Source: Flavobacteriales bacterium UBA1937 (lineage in GTDB: Bacteria; Bacteroidota; Bacteroidia; Flavobacteriales; Weeksellaceae). From it: a DNA stretch of 51,014 nt. The first letter of the stretch is position 1; each line of letters begins with the position of its first letter. Location of the stretch: positions 1 through 51,014 of the forward strand of contig DDFD01000110.1 of the NCBI GenBank assembly GCA_002337005.1, written 5' to 3'. Below are positions 34,709 to 43,697 of the stretch, one piece after another. Both the position numbers and the translations under genes were made by a program. Under the pieces are notes generated by a model. It ran no database searches. It worked only from the letters and a program-made list of their open reading frames with translations, and was not told the origin of the DNA.

Positions 34709-37264
34709 ATGAAAAACTGTCAGATAAATAATAAGCTATTCATCCTGTTTCTGTTTTTTGCAGCAAGAATTTTTGCCCAGCAAACCTCAGGAATCACAGA
34801 AAATATCATTTCAGATGATAATGGTTTTCCCGTTGTTTCAAAAGAAGGAAAAGTTGCAGACTTGTTTTATGACCCATCAGAAAATGTTGCCGTCATTCGC
34901 GCTGCAAAAGATTTACAGACCGACATTCAGAAAGTTACAGGTAAATTACCCAATCTTTCTACAATAGAAACTATCGGCGAATTTGAAATCGTCATAGGAA
35001 CGGTCGGAACCAGTAAACAAATTGACCAATTGATTTCCTCCAAAAAAATCAATGCCAAAGATTTGAAAGGAAAGTGGGAAAGTTTTGTGATAACAACTAT
35101 AGAAAATTCAAAGTCTAAAAAACAGCTTATTATCGCAGGAAGCGACAGACGGGGAACTATTTACGGAATTTATGAAATCTCAAAACAGCTCGGCGTTTCG
35201 CCTTGGTACTACTGGAATGATGTTCCTGTAAAAAAACGTTCTTCGGCCTATGTCGTTCCAGGATATTTTGCTTCGGGCGAACCAAAAGTGAAATACCGAG
35301 GTATTTTCATCAATGATGAAGAACCCGCTTTCGGAACCTGGGCAAGAACAAAATTCGGAGGCATCAACAGCAAGATGTATGCGAATATGTTTGAATTGTT
35401 GTTGAGGTTAAGAGCTAACTATCTTTGGCCTGCAATGTGGGGAAAAGCCTTTAATGAAGACGATCCGCTCAATCCAAAAGTAGCCGATGAGTATGGAATC
35501 GTAATGGGAACTTCACACCACGAACCGATGATGCGTGCCCAAAAAGAATGGGGAAATCACCGCAAAGAATACGGAAACGGAGAATGGAATTATCACACTA
35601 ACAAAGAAGCACTCCTGAAATTCTGGGAAGATGGATTCAATCGTAATAAAAATTATGACAATCTCATAACAATGGGAATGCGTGGCGATGGAGACGAGCC
35701 TATGACCGATTTGGGAAGTGCTGAAGCCAATTTCAAACAATTGGAGCAGATAATGAATGACCAAAGAAAAGTCATTGAAAAAGTGACTGGAAAACCTGTA
35801 AAAAAGACACCTCAGCTTTGGGCTCTGTATAGTGAAGTTTTGGAATATTACGACCAGGGAATGAAAGTTCCGGACGATGTCATTATTTTGCTTTGCGATG
35901 ATAATTGGGGAAATGTGCGACGACTTCCTGAACTGAATTCCAAAAAGCATCCGGGCGGTTACGGAATGTATTACCACGTCGATTTGCACGGTGCTCCGAG
36001 AGCTTATCAATGGCTGAATATGACTCAGATTCCGCATATGTGGGAACAGTTGCAGTTGACGTACAGTTATGGCGTTGATAAAATCTGGATTCTGAATGTC
36101 GGTGATTTAAAACCCAACGAATATCCAATGGATTTCTTCCTGAATATGGCGTGGAATCCCACTTCTTTTACACAGGATAATCTTGAAAATTATTCGGTGA
36201 AATTTGCAGAAGAACATTTTGGAAAGACCAATGCAAAGGAAATTGCAGAAATTATTAATCTTTACTGTAAATACAATTCAAGAGTTTCGGCAGAAATGCT
36301 GAACGATAAAACCTACAATCTTCAAAGTGGTGAATTTTTGCAGGTAAGAGATGCATATTTAGCTTTGGAAACAAGAGCTTTGAGACAGTTTATCAATTTA
36401 GATGAGGCCTATAAAGATACATATAAACAGATTGTTTTACATCCAGTTCGTGCGATGGCTAATCTTTACGATATGTATTATGCTGTTGCAATGAATCACA
36501 AACTGGCAGCAGAAAAAGATTTAAAAGCCAATTATTGGGCAGATTATGCCGATGAATGTTTCGCCAGAGATGCAGAATATACAAAAGATTATAACCTCAA
36601 TATTTCCAACGGAAAATGGAATCATATGATGGACCAGACGCACATCGGATACAAATACTGGGACGAACCGAAAGAGGGAAATATCAAGCCAACCGTTTAC
36701 AGAATTACGAAAGAAGAAGCAAAAACAGGCGGTTACATTTTTGAAGAAAAGAACGGTGTCATTGCAATGGAAGCCGAACATTTCTTTGAAGTTAAAGCTT
36801 CAGCAAATACAAAATGGACGGTCATTTCTGATTTGGGAAGAACGCTTTCCGGGATTGCATTGATGCCTTACACGGAGAAAACTACTGGTTCAGCGATAAC
36901 CTATCAATTTAATCTGAAAACTCAACCTTCCAAGGTGAAAATTCATTTCATTTTTGATTCCACGCTTCCGTTTAAAAAAGGTGGACACAGTGTAAAGGCT
37001 TATCTCGGTAAAAACAATTCAAAAATCATCGGTCTTAATCAGGATTTGACCTGGGCAAACAATTATACCAAAATGTATCCTGCCGCAGCAGCAAGAATTG
37101 TGGAAAAAGTTGAAACATTCACTGTTCCGGCAAATCAAAACGGCAATTTTACTTTGACTGTAGAACCTCTTGACCTGGGAATTGTTTTGCACAAAATCAT
37201 CATTGACAATGGTGGCTATGAAGAAACGTATTTGAAAATGGATGAAAGTCCATACAAAAGATAA
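34709..37264 (+). CDS. GH115 alpha-(4-O-methyl)-glucuronidase, copy 1
   Basis: An 851-residue secreted enzyme (signal peptide to about FAQQ). Family hallmarks are RGTIYGIYEISKQLGVSPWYYW, VKYRGIFINDEEP, WPAMWGKAF, GTSHHEPM (His/Glu near 270-272), GMRGDGDE (about 324-331), CDDNWGNVR and HMMDQTHIGY in the C-terminal part. GH115 cuts alpha-1,2-linked glucuronic or 4-O-methyl-glucuronic acid from internal and terminal xylose of xylan. The product should feed UxaC. The gene is visibly richer in G and C than its neighbours. A divergent second copy lies at 47148-49670. Confidence 0.93.
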   Translation: MKNCQINNKLFILFLFFAARIFAQQTSGITENIISDDNGFPVVSKEGKVADLFYDPSENVAVIRAAKDLQTDIQKVTGKLPNLSTIETIGEFEIVIGTVGTSKQIDQLISSKKINAKDLKGKWESFVITTIENSKSKKQLIIAGSDRRGTIYGIYEISKQLGVSPWYYWNDVPVKKRSSAYVVPGYFASGEPKVKYRGIFINDEEPAFGTWARTKFGGINSKMYANMFELLLRLRANYLWPAMWGKAFNEDDPLNPKVADEYGIVMGTSHHEPMMRAQKEWGNHRKEYGNGEWNYHTNKEALLKFWEDGFNRNKNYDNLITMGMRGDGDEPMTDLGSAEANFKQLEQIMNDQRKVIEKVTGKPVKKTPQLWALYSEVLEYYDQGMKVPDDVIILLCDDNWGNVRRLPELNSKKHPGGYGMYYHVDLHGAPRAYQWLNMTQIPHMWEQLQLTYSYGVDKIWILNVGDLKPNEYPMDFFLNMAWNPTSFTQDNLENYSVKFAEEHFGKTNAKEIAEIINLYCKYNSRVSAEMLNDKTYNLQSGEFLQVRDAYLALETRALRQFINLDEAYKDTYKQIVLHPVRAMANLYDMYYAVAMNHKLAAEKDLKANYWADYADECFARDAEYTKDYNLNISNGKWNHMMDQTHIGYKYWDEPKEGNIKPTVYRITKEEAKTGGYIFEEKNGVIAMEAEHFFEVKASANTKWTVISDLGRTLSGIALMPYTEKTTGSAITYQFNLKTQPSKVKIHFIFDSTLPFKKGGHSVKAYLGKNNSKIIGLNQDLTWANNYTKMYPAAAARIVEKVETFTVPANQNGNFTLTVEPLDLGIVLHKIIIDNGGYEETYLKMDESPYKR

Positions 37265-37274
37265 AATTAGAATT

Positions 37275-38393
37275 ATGAAGATATTTAAAAATATTCAGAC
37301 ATTTTCAGTATTCCTTTTTGCTCTGAATAATGCGTTTGCTCAGACTGAAAAAAGCAAAACTTCCTTACAGAAAGAATTCCGATATACCAACCCGATTACT
37401 AGAGATTCTGCCATTTCTATGCGAGACCATTTCATTATTAAGGTTGATGATTTATGGTATTGCGTGGGAACTTCCAATCCTGTCTGGGAAGGCAAAAACC
37501 CCGGAGTCCGGATGTTGGTTTCAAAAGATTTGGTGAATTGGAAACAGCATTCTTTTTTAATTGATGCTAAAAAGCTTCCCAAAGATTGCCCTTATGACGG
37601 TCGTTTTTGGGCTCCTGAAATTCATTTCATCAAAGGAAAATATTATTTGATTGTCAATAGCGGAAAAGTAACCAAAGAAGACCCGAAAGGAATGGCGACA
37701 CACAGCATTTGGCTGTTTTCGGCTGATAAAGTGACCGGTCCTTATAAACTGCTGAATGGCCCGCTTACTCCACAATATAACAACGATGCCACTTTGTTCG
37801 AGGATGAGGACGGACAGGTCTATCTCTATTGCAGCGGAAATGGATTATTTCAGGCTAAAATTGATTTAAAAACAGGAAAATTGACCACACCTATTCAAAA
37901 ATTCTTAGATAAAAAGCAACCAGGCTGGTCAGAATGGATGGTTGGTGGCATTGAAGGACCTTTCGTTACTAAAAAAGAAGGAACCTATTTTATGTTTTTT
38001 TCCACGTGGACAAGAGGTTATGAAGTTGGTTTGCTGAAATCAAAATCACCGCTAGGACCTTGGGAACTCGCTTCCCCTGAACCGATTTTCGGAACCCGCA
38101 AAAAAGGCTATCGAACTGAAATGGCAAAAAGTAACGGTTATGAAAACCTACAGTTTACAGATACCGAAGACCCTTATCAGGAAACTGGGCACAATGCATT
38201 ATTCATCGGTCCGGACGGAAATCTCTGGAATTCCTGTCATTATTTTATGTACGAAAAACGACCGTATCCGTACAGTCAGACCTTCGAACCTTGGGAACTT
38301 GGGCCGCAAATGGGAATTGAGCCAGTACATTATAAAGACGGAATGTTTTTCATTAGTCCGCCAACCTGGACGGAACAAATCATTAAATATTAA
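37275..38393 (+). CDS. GH43 single-domain enzyme with RDH in place of PDP
   Basis: A 372-residue secreted enzyme (signal peptide ending AFAQT). The five-bladed propeller has Asp51 in SMRDHF as the likely base, Asp171 in NNDATLF and Glu227 in GGIEGPF. The usual PDP/RDP turn is RDH here. No accessory domain is present. The frame opens at 37242 inside the GH115 gene, but the ATG at 37275 gives a clean signal peptide. It shares the GC-rich style of the upstream GH115, so the two may have moved together. Likely substrate is a beta-xyloside or arabinoside in the xylan decoration; not resolvable from sequence. Confidence 0.85.
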   Translation: MKIFKNIQTFSVFLFALNNAFAQTEKSKTSLQKEFRYTNPITRDSAISMRDHFIIKVDDLWYCVGTSNPVWEGKNPGVRMLVSKDLVNWKQHSFLIDAKKLPKDCPYDGRFWAPEIHFIKGKYYLIVNSGKVTKEDPKGMATHSIWLFSADKVTGPYKLLNGPLTPQYNNDATLFEDEDGQVYLYCSGNGLFQAKIDLKTGKLTTPIQKFLDKKQPGWSEWMVGGIEGPFVTKKEGTYFMFFSTWTRGYEVGLLKSKSPLGPWELASPEPIFGTRKKGYRTEMAKSNGYENLQFTDTEDPYQETGHNALFIGPDGNLWNSCHYFMYEKRPYPYSQTFEPWELGPQMGIEPVHYKDGMFFISPPTWTEQIIKY

Positions 38394-38410
38394 TTCGAAA
38401 AATAGTTAAT

Positions 38411-39793
38411 ATGATAAAGAAACATATATTGAATTTTGGGTTGTTACTACTAGGAATATCACTGAACGCCCAAAATCCAATCATCCAAACCAAATTTACC
38501 GCAGATCCAGCGCCTATGGTTTATAAAGATACAGTTTTTCTTTATACCAGCCATGATGAAGATGATGCTTTCGGATTTAAAATGAAAAATTGGTTGCTGT
38601 ACACGTCCACAGATATGGTCAACTGGACTGACCACGGAATTGTAGCTTCCCTCAAAGATTTCAAATGGACAGATCCAGAAAACGGAGCTTGGGCGCCACA
38701 AGTTATTGAGAGAAACGGTAAATTCTATATGTATTGCCCGATGCCAGGACAAAGAGGAATCGGTGTTTTGGTAGCCGATAGTCCATATGGTCCTTTCAAA
38801 GATCCTATCGGAAAACCTTTGGTAAAAAATTCAAGTGATGATATTGACCCAACTGTTTTGATTGATGATGATGGGCAAGCATATCTCTATTGGGGAAATC
38901 CAAATCTTTGGTACGTCAAGCTGAATGAAGATATGATTTCTGTAAATGGCGACATTGTAAAAGATCCTTCGATTGCCAAAGTGAAGGTTTCGCCGGACCC
39001 GTTTCATTATCAGGAAGGACCTTGGGTTTGGAAGAAAAACGAAAATTATTATATGGCTTATGCATCTACTTGTTGTCCGGAAGGAATCGGTTATGCAATG
39101 GCAAAATCAGCAACCGGACCTTGGGAACATAAAGGAATGATTATGGACAGCGACAAACGTTCCAACGGAAATCATCCCGGAATTATTGATTATAAAGGAA
39201 AATCTTACGTTTTCGGATTCAATTATAATATTAGTAAACACACGATGAGCAAACATTATGAGCGCCGTTCTGTTTGTGTAAGTGCAATGAAATATAATGC
39301 TGATGGAACGATCCAGAAACTTCCTTTTTGGAATCCTGATGGTGTAAAAAGAATCGAAACTCTTAATCCATACAACAGAGTAGAAGCCGAAACAATTGCT
39401 TTTAGTGAAGGTTTGAAAACAGAAAAAATGACGGAATGGGAAAGAAATAATCCGTATGATACAGGCAAAAAAATTACTGATAGAATGGTTGTTTCGTCTA
39501 TTAACAATGGTGATTATATCAAAGTTCAAGGAGTAGATTTTTCTAAAGGAACACAATCTATAGAAGTATCTGTAGCAGCTTTGTACGGTGGAAATATAGA
39601 AATTAGAACTGATTCTTTGGAAGGACAGCTTTTAGGAACTGTAAAAGTGACAGGAAAAGCGGAAGGTGATATTTTTAAAACCATTACAACTCCAGTAAAA
39701 AATATCAAAGGCATTCACGATTTGTATTTTGTTTTCAAAGGAAATGGAGACCTTTTCTATTTTGATTGGTGGAAGTTTTTAGGAAATAACTAA
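38411..39793 (+). CDS. GH43 arabinofuranosidase-type enzyme with C-terminal CBM6-like domain, copy 1
   Basis: A 460-residue secreted enzyme (signal to about LNAQ). The GH43 triad is Asp32 in ADPAPM, Asp146 in IDPTVL and Glu202 in QEGPWV. A CBM6-type beta-sandwich (about 320-460) starts at NPYNRVEAETIAFSEG, the standard entry motif of CBM6, and ends DLYFVFKG...FYFDWWKF. This layout is common in arabinofuranosidases and xylosidases of Bacteroidota. A similar gene at 43698-45101 is its paralogue. Confidence 0.88.
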   Translation: MIKKHILNFGLLLLGISLNAQNPIIQTKFTADPAPMVYKDTVFLYTSHDEDDAFGFKMKNWLLYTSTDMVNWTDHGIVASLKDFKWTDPENGAWAPQVIERNGKFYMYCPMPGQRGIGVLVADSPYGPFKDPIGKPLVKNSSDDIDPTVLIDDDGQAYLYWGNPNLWYVKLNEDMISVNGDIVKDPSIAKVKVSPDPFHYQEGPWVWKKNENYYMAYASTCCPEGIGYAMAKSATGPWEHKGMIMDSDKRSNGNHPGIIDYKGKSYVFGFNYNISKHTMSKHYERRSVCVSAMKYNADGTIQKLPFWNPDGVKRIETLNPYNRVEAETIAFSEGLKTEKMTEWERNNPYDTGKKITDRMVVSSINNGDYIKVQGVDFSKGTQSIEVSVAALYGGNIEIRTDSLEGQLLGTVKVTGKAEGDIFKTITTPVKNIKGIHDLYFVFKGNGDLFYFDWWKFLGNN

Positions 39794-39797
39794 AGTA

Positions 39798-39822
39798 TTC
39801 TAATTGTTTATAACGATTAGAA
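39798..39822 (+). other. Stable intercistronic hairpin between GH43-CBM6 and GH29
   Basis: TTCTAATTGTT (39798-39808) and AACGATTAGAA (39812-39822) form an 11-bp stem with one G-T wobble and a 3-base loop. No T run follows. It may mark an RNA processing or stabilisation site inside the enzyme operon. Confidence 0.5.
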
Positions 39823-39873
39823 AGATTATAGAATATAAATTAAGTTTTTAAAATAGTTAAATTATTGATAAAT

Positions 39874-41652
39874 ATGAAAAAGCCATTATTAGTACTTTCT
39901 GTAATTCTAATTTCATATTTGAGTTTAAATGCTCAAAATAAAATCCTAGATTCAAAATCAAATACAGAAGATTATTTATTACCAGCATTTCCCTCAATTC
40001 CAGCAAAACAGCCTATTGATAGTGTAAGAATGGGGGATTGGAAGACTTTTTCTGAAATAAATCTTAATATTCCTATTGAATCAGGACCATTTGAACCAAC
40101 TTGGGAGTCTATACAGAAGAATTATCCGGGAGAACCTTCTTGGCTTCGTGATGCAAAATTTGGAATTTGGGTTCATTTTGGCCCTCAATCAGCTGGCGAA
40201 AGTGGAGATTGGTATGCTCGAAATATGTATAAACCAGATAAATTGGCATATAAAAACCATTTTAAAAAATATGGACATCCTTCAGAATTTGGATATAAGG
40301 AAGTTTTGCGTGATTGGAATCCTATAAAACTAAATCCCGAAGAACTTACAAAACTCTATCAAGAAGCTGGTGCTCGTTTTTTGATGATTCAAGGAGTTCA
40401 TCACGATAATTATGATTTATGGAATTCAAAATACCAGCCTTGGAATTCTGTAAATATTGGCCCCAAAAGAGATTTATTGGGAGAATGGGCGAAAGCTTGT
40501 CGTGCAAATGGAATGCGTTATGGTGTAACTTTTCACCATGAATATACTTGGTGGTGGTGGCAAACCGCTTTTGGAAGCGATATTATAGGTGATAGAAAAG
40601 GGATTCCTTATGATGGTAACCTTACTCTTGCCGATGGTAAAGGAAAATGGTGGGAAGGTTATGATCCGCGCTTACTTTATGGTATAGACCTTAGAGAATA
40701 CAAAGGCGTTGATAAAAATGCACATTCAGATTGGTCTGCTGCACCTGCAGGAATATTTACAAATCATTTGGATTATGCCAAATGGTATGCTACACAATGG
40801 GCTTTAAGAATGATGGATGTAGTACAGCATTATGATCCAGATTTTATTTATACAGACGGAACTGTTCAAGGACCATTTACAGGTAATGGAACTGGAACTG
40901 GTATTAAAGCTAATGCTATGCAGACTGTTATGGCGGATTATTATAATAGAACACTTAAAAGACGTGGAAATGTAGATACATTTAGTATTGTAAAATTCAG
41001 AAAAAATACTAATGGAACTGTAAATACAGAAGAATTTGGATTACCAGAAAATATAAAAAAAGATCAACCTTGGATTGGCGAAGCTCCAGTTGGAGATTGG
41101 TTTTACGCTCCAAACTTTACCTATGATTCAGGAATGATGATTCGCTATATAATTGAAGCTATTGCAAGAGATGGCAATGTTGCTATCAACATTGCAATGT
41201 TACCAGATGGTTCACTTGACCAAGGTAGCATTAAAATGTTAAAAGAAGTAGGTAATTGGATGCATAAAAATGGTGAAGCTGTATATGGTAGCCACGCTTG
41301 GAAAATACATGGAGAAGGAAACCTTGTTAATGATAAACTGAAACAACTTCCAGGTGGTGCTTTGACAAAAAAACAAGCGGATTTTAGATTTGATACTCAG
41401 GATTTCCGTTTCACAGTAGGTAAAAATGGTTCTCTCTATGTTTTTTGTATGAATGTACCTTTAGGAGGTGAAACTATAAAAATTAAATCACTTGGAACCA
41501 ATTCTAAATACTTAGACAAAGCAATTCAATCTGTAAAATTACTCGGCTACAAGGGCAAATTAAAATGGAAACTAGAAGCTGATGGTCTTTCCATAACCTG
41601 TCCAAAAAAAATGTCGTTTGCAACATCTATTGTGTTTAAAGTCGAAAGATAA
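39874..41652 (+). CDS. GH29 alpha-L-fucosidase family enzyme
   Basis: A 592-residue secreted enzyme (MKKPLLV to LNAQ signal). GH29 features are WLRDAKFGIWVHFGPQS, the GVHHDNYDLWNS segment with paired His, FHHEYTWWWW and nucleophile Asp328 in FIYTDG. The Glu/Asp acid-base cannot be placed surely, as is usual for GH29. The enzyme removes terminal alpha-L-fucose, and some relatives accept alpha-L-galactose, which differs only at C6. An earlier TTG (39865) is possible but the ATG at 39874 gives a normal signal peptide. It is the second fucosidase-type gene in the locus, after GH95. Confidence 0.88.
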   Translation: MKKPLLVLSVILISYLSLNAQNKILDSKSNTEDYLLPAFPSIPAKQPIDSVRMGDWKTFSEINLNIPIESGPFEPTWESIQKNYPGEPSWLRDAKFGIWVHFGPQSAGESGDWYARNMYKPDKLAYKNHFKKYGHPSEFGYKEVLRDWNPIKLNPEELTKLYQEAGARFLMIQGVHHDNYDLWNSKYQPWNSVNIGPKRDLLGEWAKACRANGMRYGVTFHHEYTWWWWQTAFGSDIIGDRKGIPYDGNLTLADGKGKWWEGYDPRLLYGIDLREYKGVDKNAHSDWSAAPAGIFTNHLDYAKWYATQWALRMMDVVQHYDPDFIYTDGTVQGPFTGNGTGTGIKANAMQTVMADYYNRTLKRRGNVDTFSIVKFRKNTNGTVNTEEFGLPENIKKDQPWIGEAPVGDWFYAPNFTYDSGMMIRYIIEAIARDGNVAINIAMLPDGSLDQGSIKMLKEVGNWMHKNGEAVYGSHAWKIHGEGNLVNDKLKQLPGGALTKKQADFRFDTQDFRFTVGKNGSLYVFCMNVPLGGETIKIKSLGTNSKYLDKAIQSVKLLGYKGKLKWKLEADGLSITCPKKMSFATSIVFKVER

Positions 41653-41665
41653 TCTAGTGAAAAAT

Positions 41666-43690
41666 ATGTGGAAAAATAAAATATATTTAATTACGATAAT
41701 CCTTTTATTATCAGTTAATATTTCCAAAGCGCAATCTGTGGTTTGGCTGGATAAATTAGACTTGAGCGTTGCCACGCAAGGAAACGGAAAACCTAGCGTA
41801 AACACCTCTGTTGATGGTAGAAAAATAACAATTGCAGGTGAAACATTCGACAGAGGTTTCGGAACACACGCCGAAAGTTCTTTATTAATTAATTTAAATG
41901 GAAAAGCCAAGAATTTCTCCGCATCAGTAGGATTGGATGATGAAATGAAAGGACATGATCCCGCCGTTGAATTTGAAATTTATGGAGATAATAAAAAACT
42001 TTGGTCAAGCGGAATAATGAAATTGGGTGACAAAGCAAAACCCGTAAATATTTCTTTGCAAGGAATCAAACAATTAGAATTAATTGTTACTGATGGCGGA
42101 AATGGTCCATATTATGACCATGCAGATTGGGCAGATGCTAAGTTTGAAATTTTAGAAGGTGCAAAACTGATAACATTTAATCCTATTTCATCAATCCCTT
42201 ATATTTTAACACCAAAACCAAGTGATAAACCTAAAATAAATTCAGCGAGTGTTTACGGCGGTCGCCCAAATTCACCTTTTTTGTTTAGAGTTGCAGCAAC
42301 AGGAGATAGACCGATGACTTTTTCTGCAAAAAATCTTCCAGATGGTTTAACATTAGATTCACAAACAGGAATTATCACTGGAAAAATTGGTATAAAAGGA
42401 ACTTATGAAGTTGTGTTGAATGCTAAAAATGCAAAAGGTTCAGCCTCAAAAAAATTAAGGATAGAAATTGGCGACAGAATCGCCCTTACACCAACGATGG
42501 GATGGAACAGTTGGAACTGTTTTGGGCACGAAGTTTCTGCCGATAAAGTGAAACGTGCTGTCGATGCTTTAGTAAAATCTGGACTGGTAAATCACGGCTG
42601 GAATTATATCAATATTGATGATTCTTGGCAATATAACAGAGACGGAAAAGACACTTCTTATAATGGTAAAATGCGTGATGAGAACGGTTATATTTTAACC
42701 AATTCCAAATTTCCAGATATGAAAACTCTTGGAGATTATATTCACGGAAATGGTCTTAAAATGGGTATTTATTCTTCTCCAGGACCTTGGACTTGTGGTG
42801 GATGTGCTGGAAGTTATGGTTATGAAAAACAAGATGCCGAAAGCTACGCAAAATGGGGTGTCGATTATCTGAAATACGACTGGTGCAGCTATGGTGGTGT
42901 ATTGGATGGTCTTCCGGAAAATGACCCAAGCAAAGTTTCTTCACTTAATTTTCAGGGTGGTGGAGATTTAGATAAAGGCGTTAAACCATTTAAATTGATG
43001 GGAAATCTTTTGAAACTGCAATCAAGAGATATTGTGTATAATCTTTGTCAATACGGAATGGGAGATGTCTGGAAATGGGGTGGTGAATCTGATGCCCAAT
43101 CTTGGCGAACTACCAATGATATTACAGATACTTGGGCAAGTGTAAAAAGTATTGCATTGGCTCAGGATAAAGCTGCTCCTTATGCAAAACCTGGAAATTG
43201 GAATGATCCCGATATGTTGGTGGTAGGTGTTGTAGGTTGGGGAAATCCTCATCAGAGTCGTCTGAAACCAGATGAACAATATCTGCACATCAGTCTTTGG
43301 AGCATCTTTTCTGCACCGTTGCTGATTGGCTGCGACCTTGAGAAACTGGATGATTTTACTTTAAATCTTTTAACAAACGATGAGGTAATTGCTGTAAATC
43401 AGGATGCTTTAGGAAAACAAGGCGTTTGTCTGCAGACGATTGGTGAACTTAGAATTTATGTCAAAGAACTTGAAGATGGTGGAAAAGCGGTTGCTTTTGC
43501 CAATTTCGGGAGAGAAAAAGTAAAAATGTCTTATAAAGATTTCAAAAAAATAGGAATTACGGGTAACCAAGTGGTGAGAGATCTTTGGAGACAAAAAGAT
43601 ATAGCAAAAATTAATTCAGAGAAAGGAAATTTAGTGTTGGATATTCCTGCGCACGGCGTTTCTTTTTACAAATTCATTTCAAATAAATAA
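41666..43690 (+). CDS. NPCBM - Ig-like - GH27 alpha-galactosidase
   Basis: A 674-residue secreted enzyme (signal MWKNK to SKAQS). An N-terminal NPCBM domain (about 25-165) includes the GETFDRGFGTHAES motif. A putative Ig-like domain with LPDGLTLDSQTGIITGKI (about 195-270) follows. The GH27 barrel opens with TPTMGWNSWNCFG and has nucleophile Asp405 in LKYDWC and acid/base Asp485 in WRTTNDITDTW. It should release terminal alpha-D-galactose (or beta-L-arabinopyranose). The frame runs back into the GH29 end, but the ATG at 41666 fits the signal peptide. The next gene starts 7 bases later. Confidence 0.92.
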   Translation: MWKNKIYLITIILLLSVNISKAQSVVWLDKLDLSVATQGNGKPSVNTSVDGRKITIAGETFDRGFGTHAESSLLINLNGKAKNFSASVGLDDEMKGHDPAVEFEIYGDNKKLWSSGIMKLGDKAKPVNISLQGIKQLELIVTDGGNGPYYDHADWADAKFEILEGAKLITFNPISSIPYILTPKPSDKPKINSASVYGGRPNSPFLFRVAATGDRPMTFSAKNLPDGLTLDSQTGIITGKIGIKGTYEVVLNAKNAKGSASKKLRIEIGDRIALTPTMGWNSWNCFGHEVSADKVKRAVDALVKSGLVNHGWNYINIDDSWQYNRDGKDTSYNGKMRDENGYILTNSKFPDMKTLGDYIHGNGLKMGIYSSPGPWTCGGCAGSYGYEKQDAESYAKWGVDYLKYDWCSYGGVLDGLPENDPSKVSSLNFQGGGDLDKGVKPFKLMGNLLKLQSRDIVYNLCQYGMGDVWKWGGESDAQSWRTTNDITDTWASVKSIALAQDKAAPYAKPGNWNDPDMLVVGVVGWGNPHQSRLKPDEQYLHISLWSIFSAPLLIGCDLEKLDDFTLNLLTNDEVIAVNQDALGKQGVCLQTIGELRIYVKELEDGGKAVAFANFGREKVKMSYKDFKKIGITGNQVVRDLWRQKDIAKINSEKGNLVLDIPAHGVSFYKFISNK

Positions 43691-43697
43691 TTTAAAT

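Noticed and set aside
35513..36037. 174-codon minus-strand frame inside GH115 copy 1
   Set aside because: Shadow frame of a highly conserved plus-strand gene; translation is His/Phe/Ser-rich and matches no family.
41618..41665. Upstream start for the GH27 gene overlapping GH29
   Set aside because: The added residues lie before a complete signal peptide that starts at 41666.
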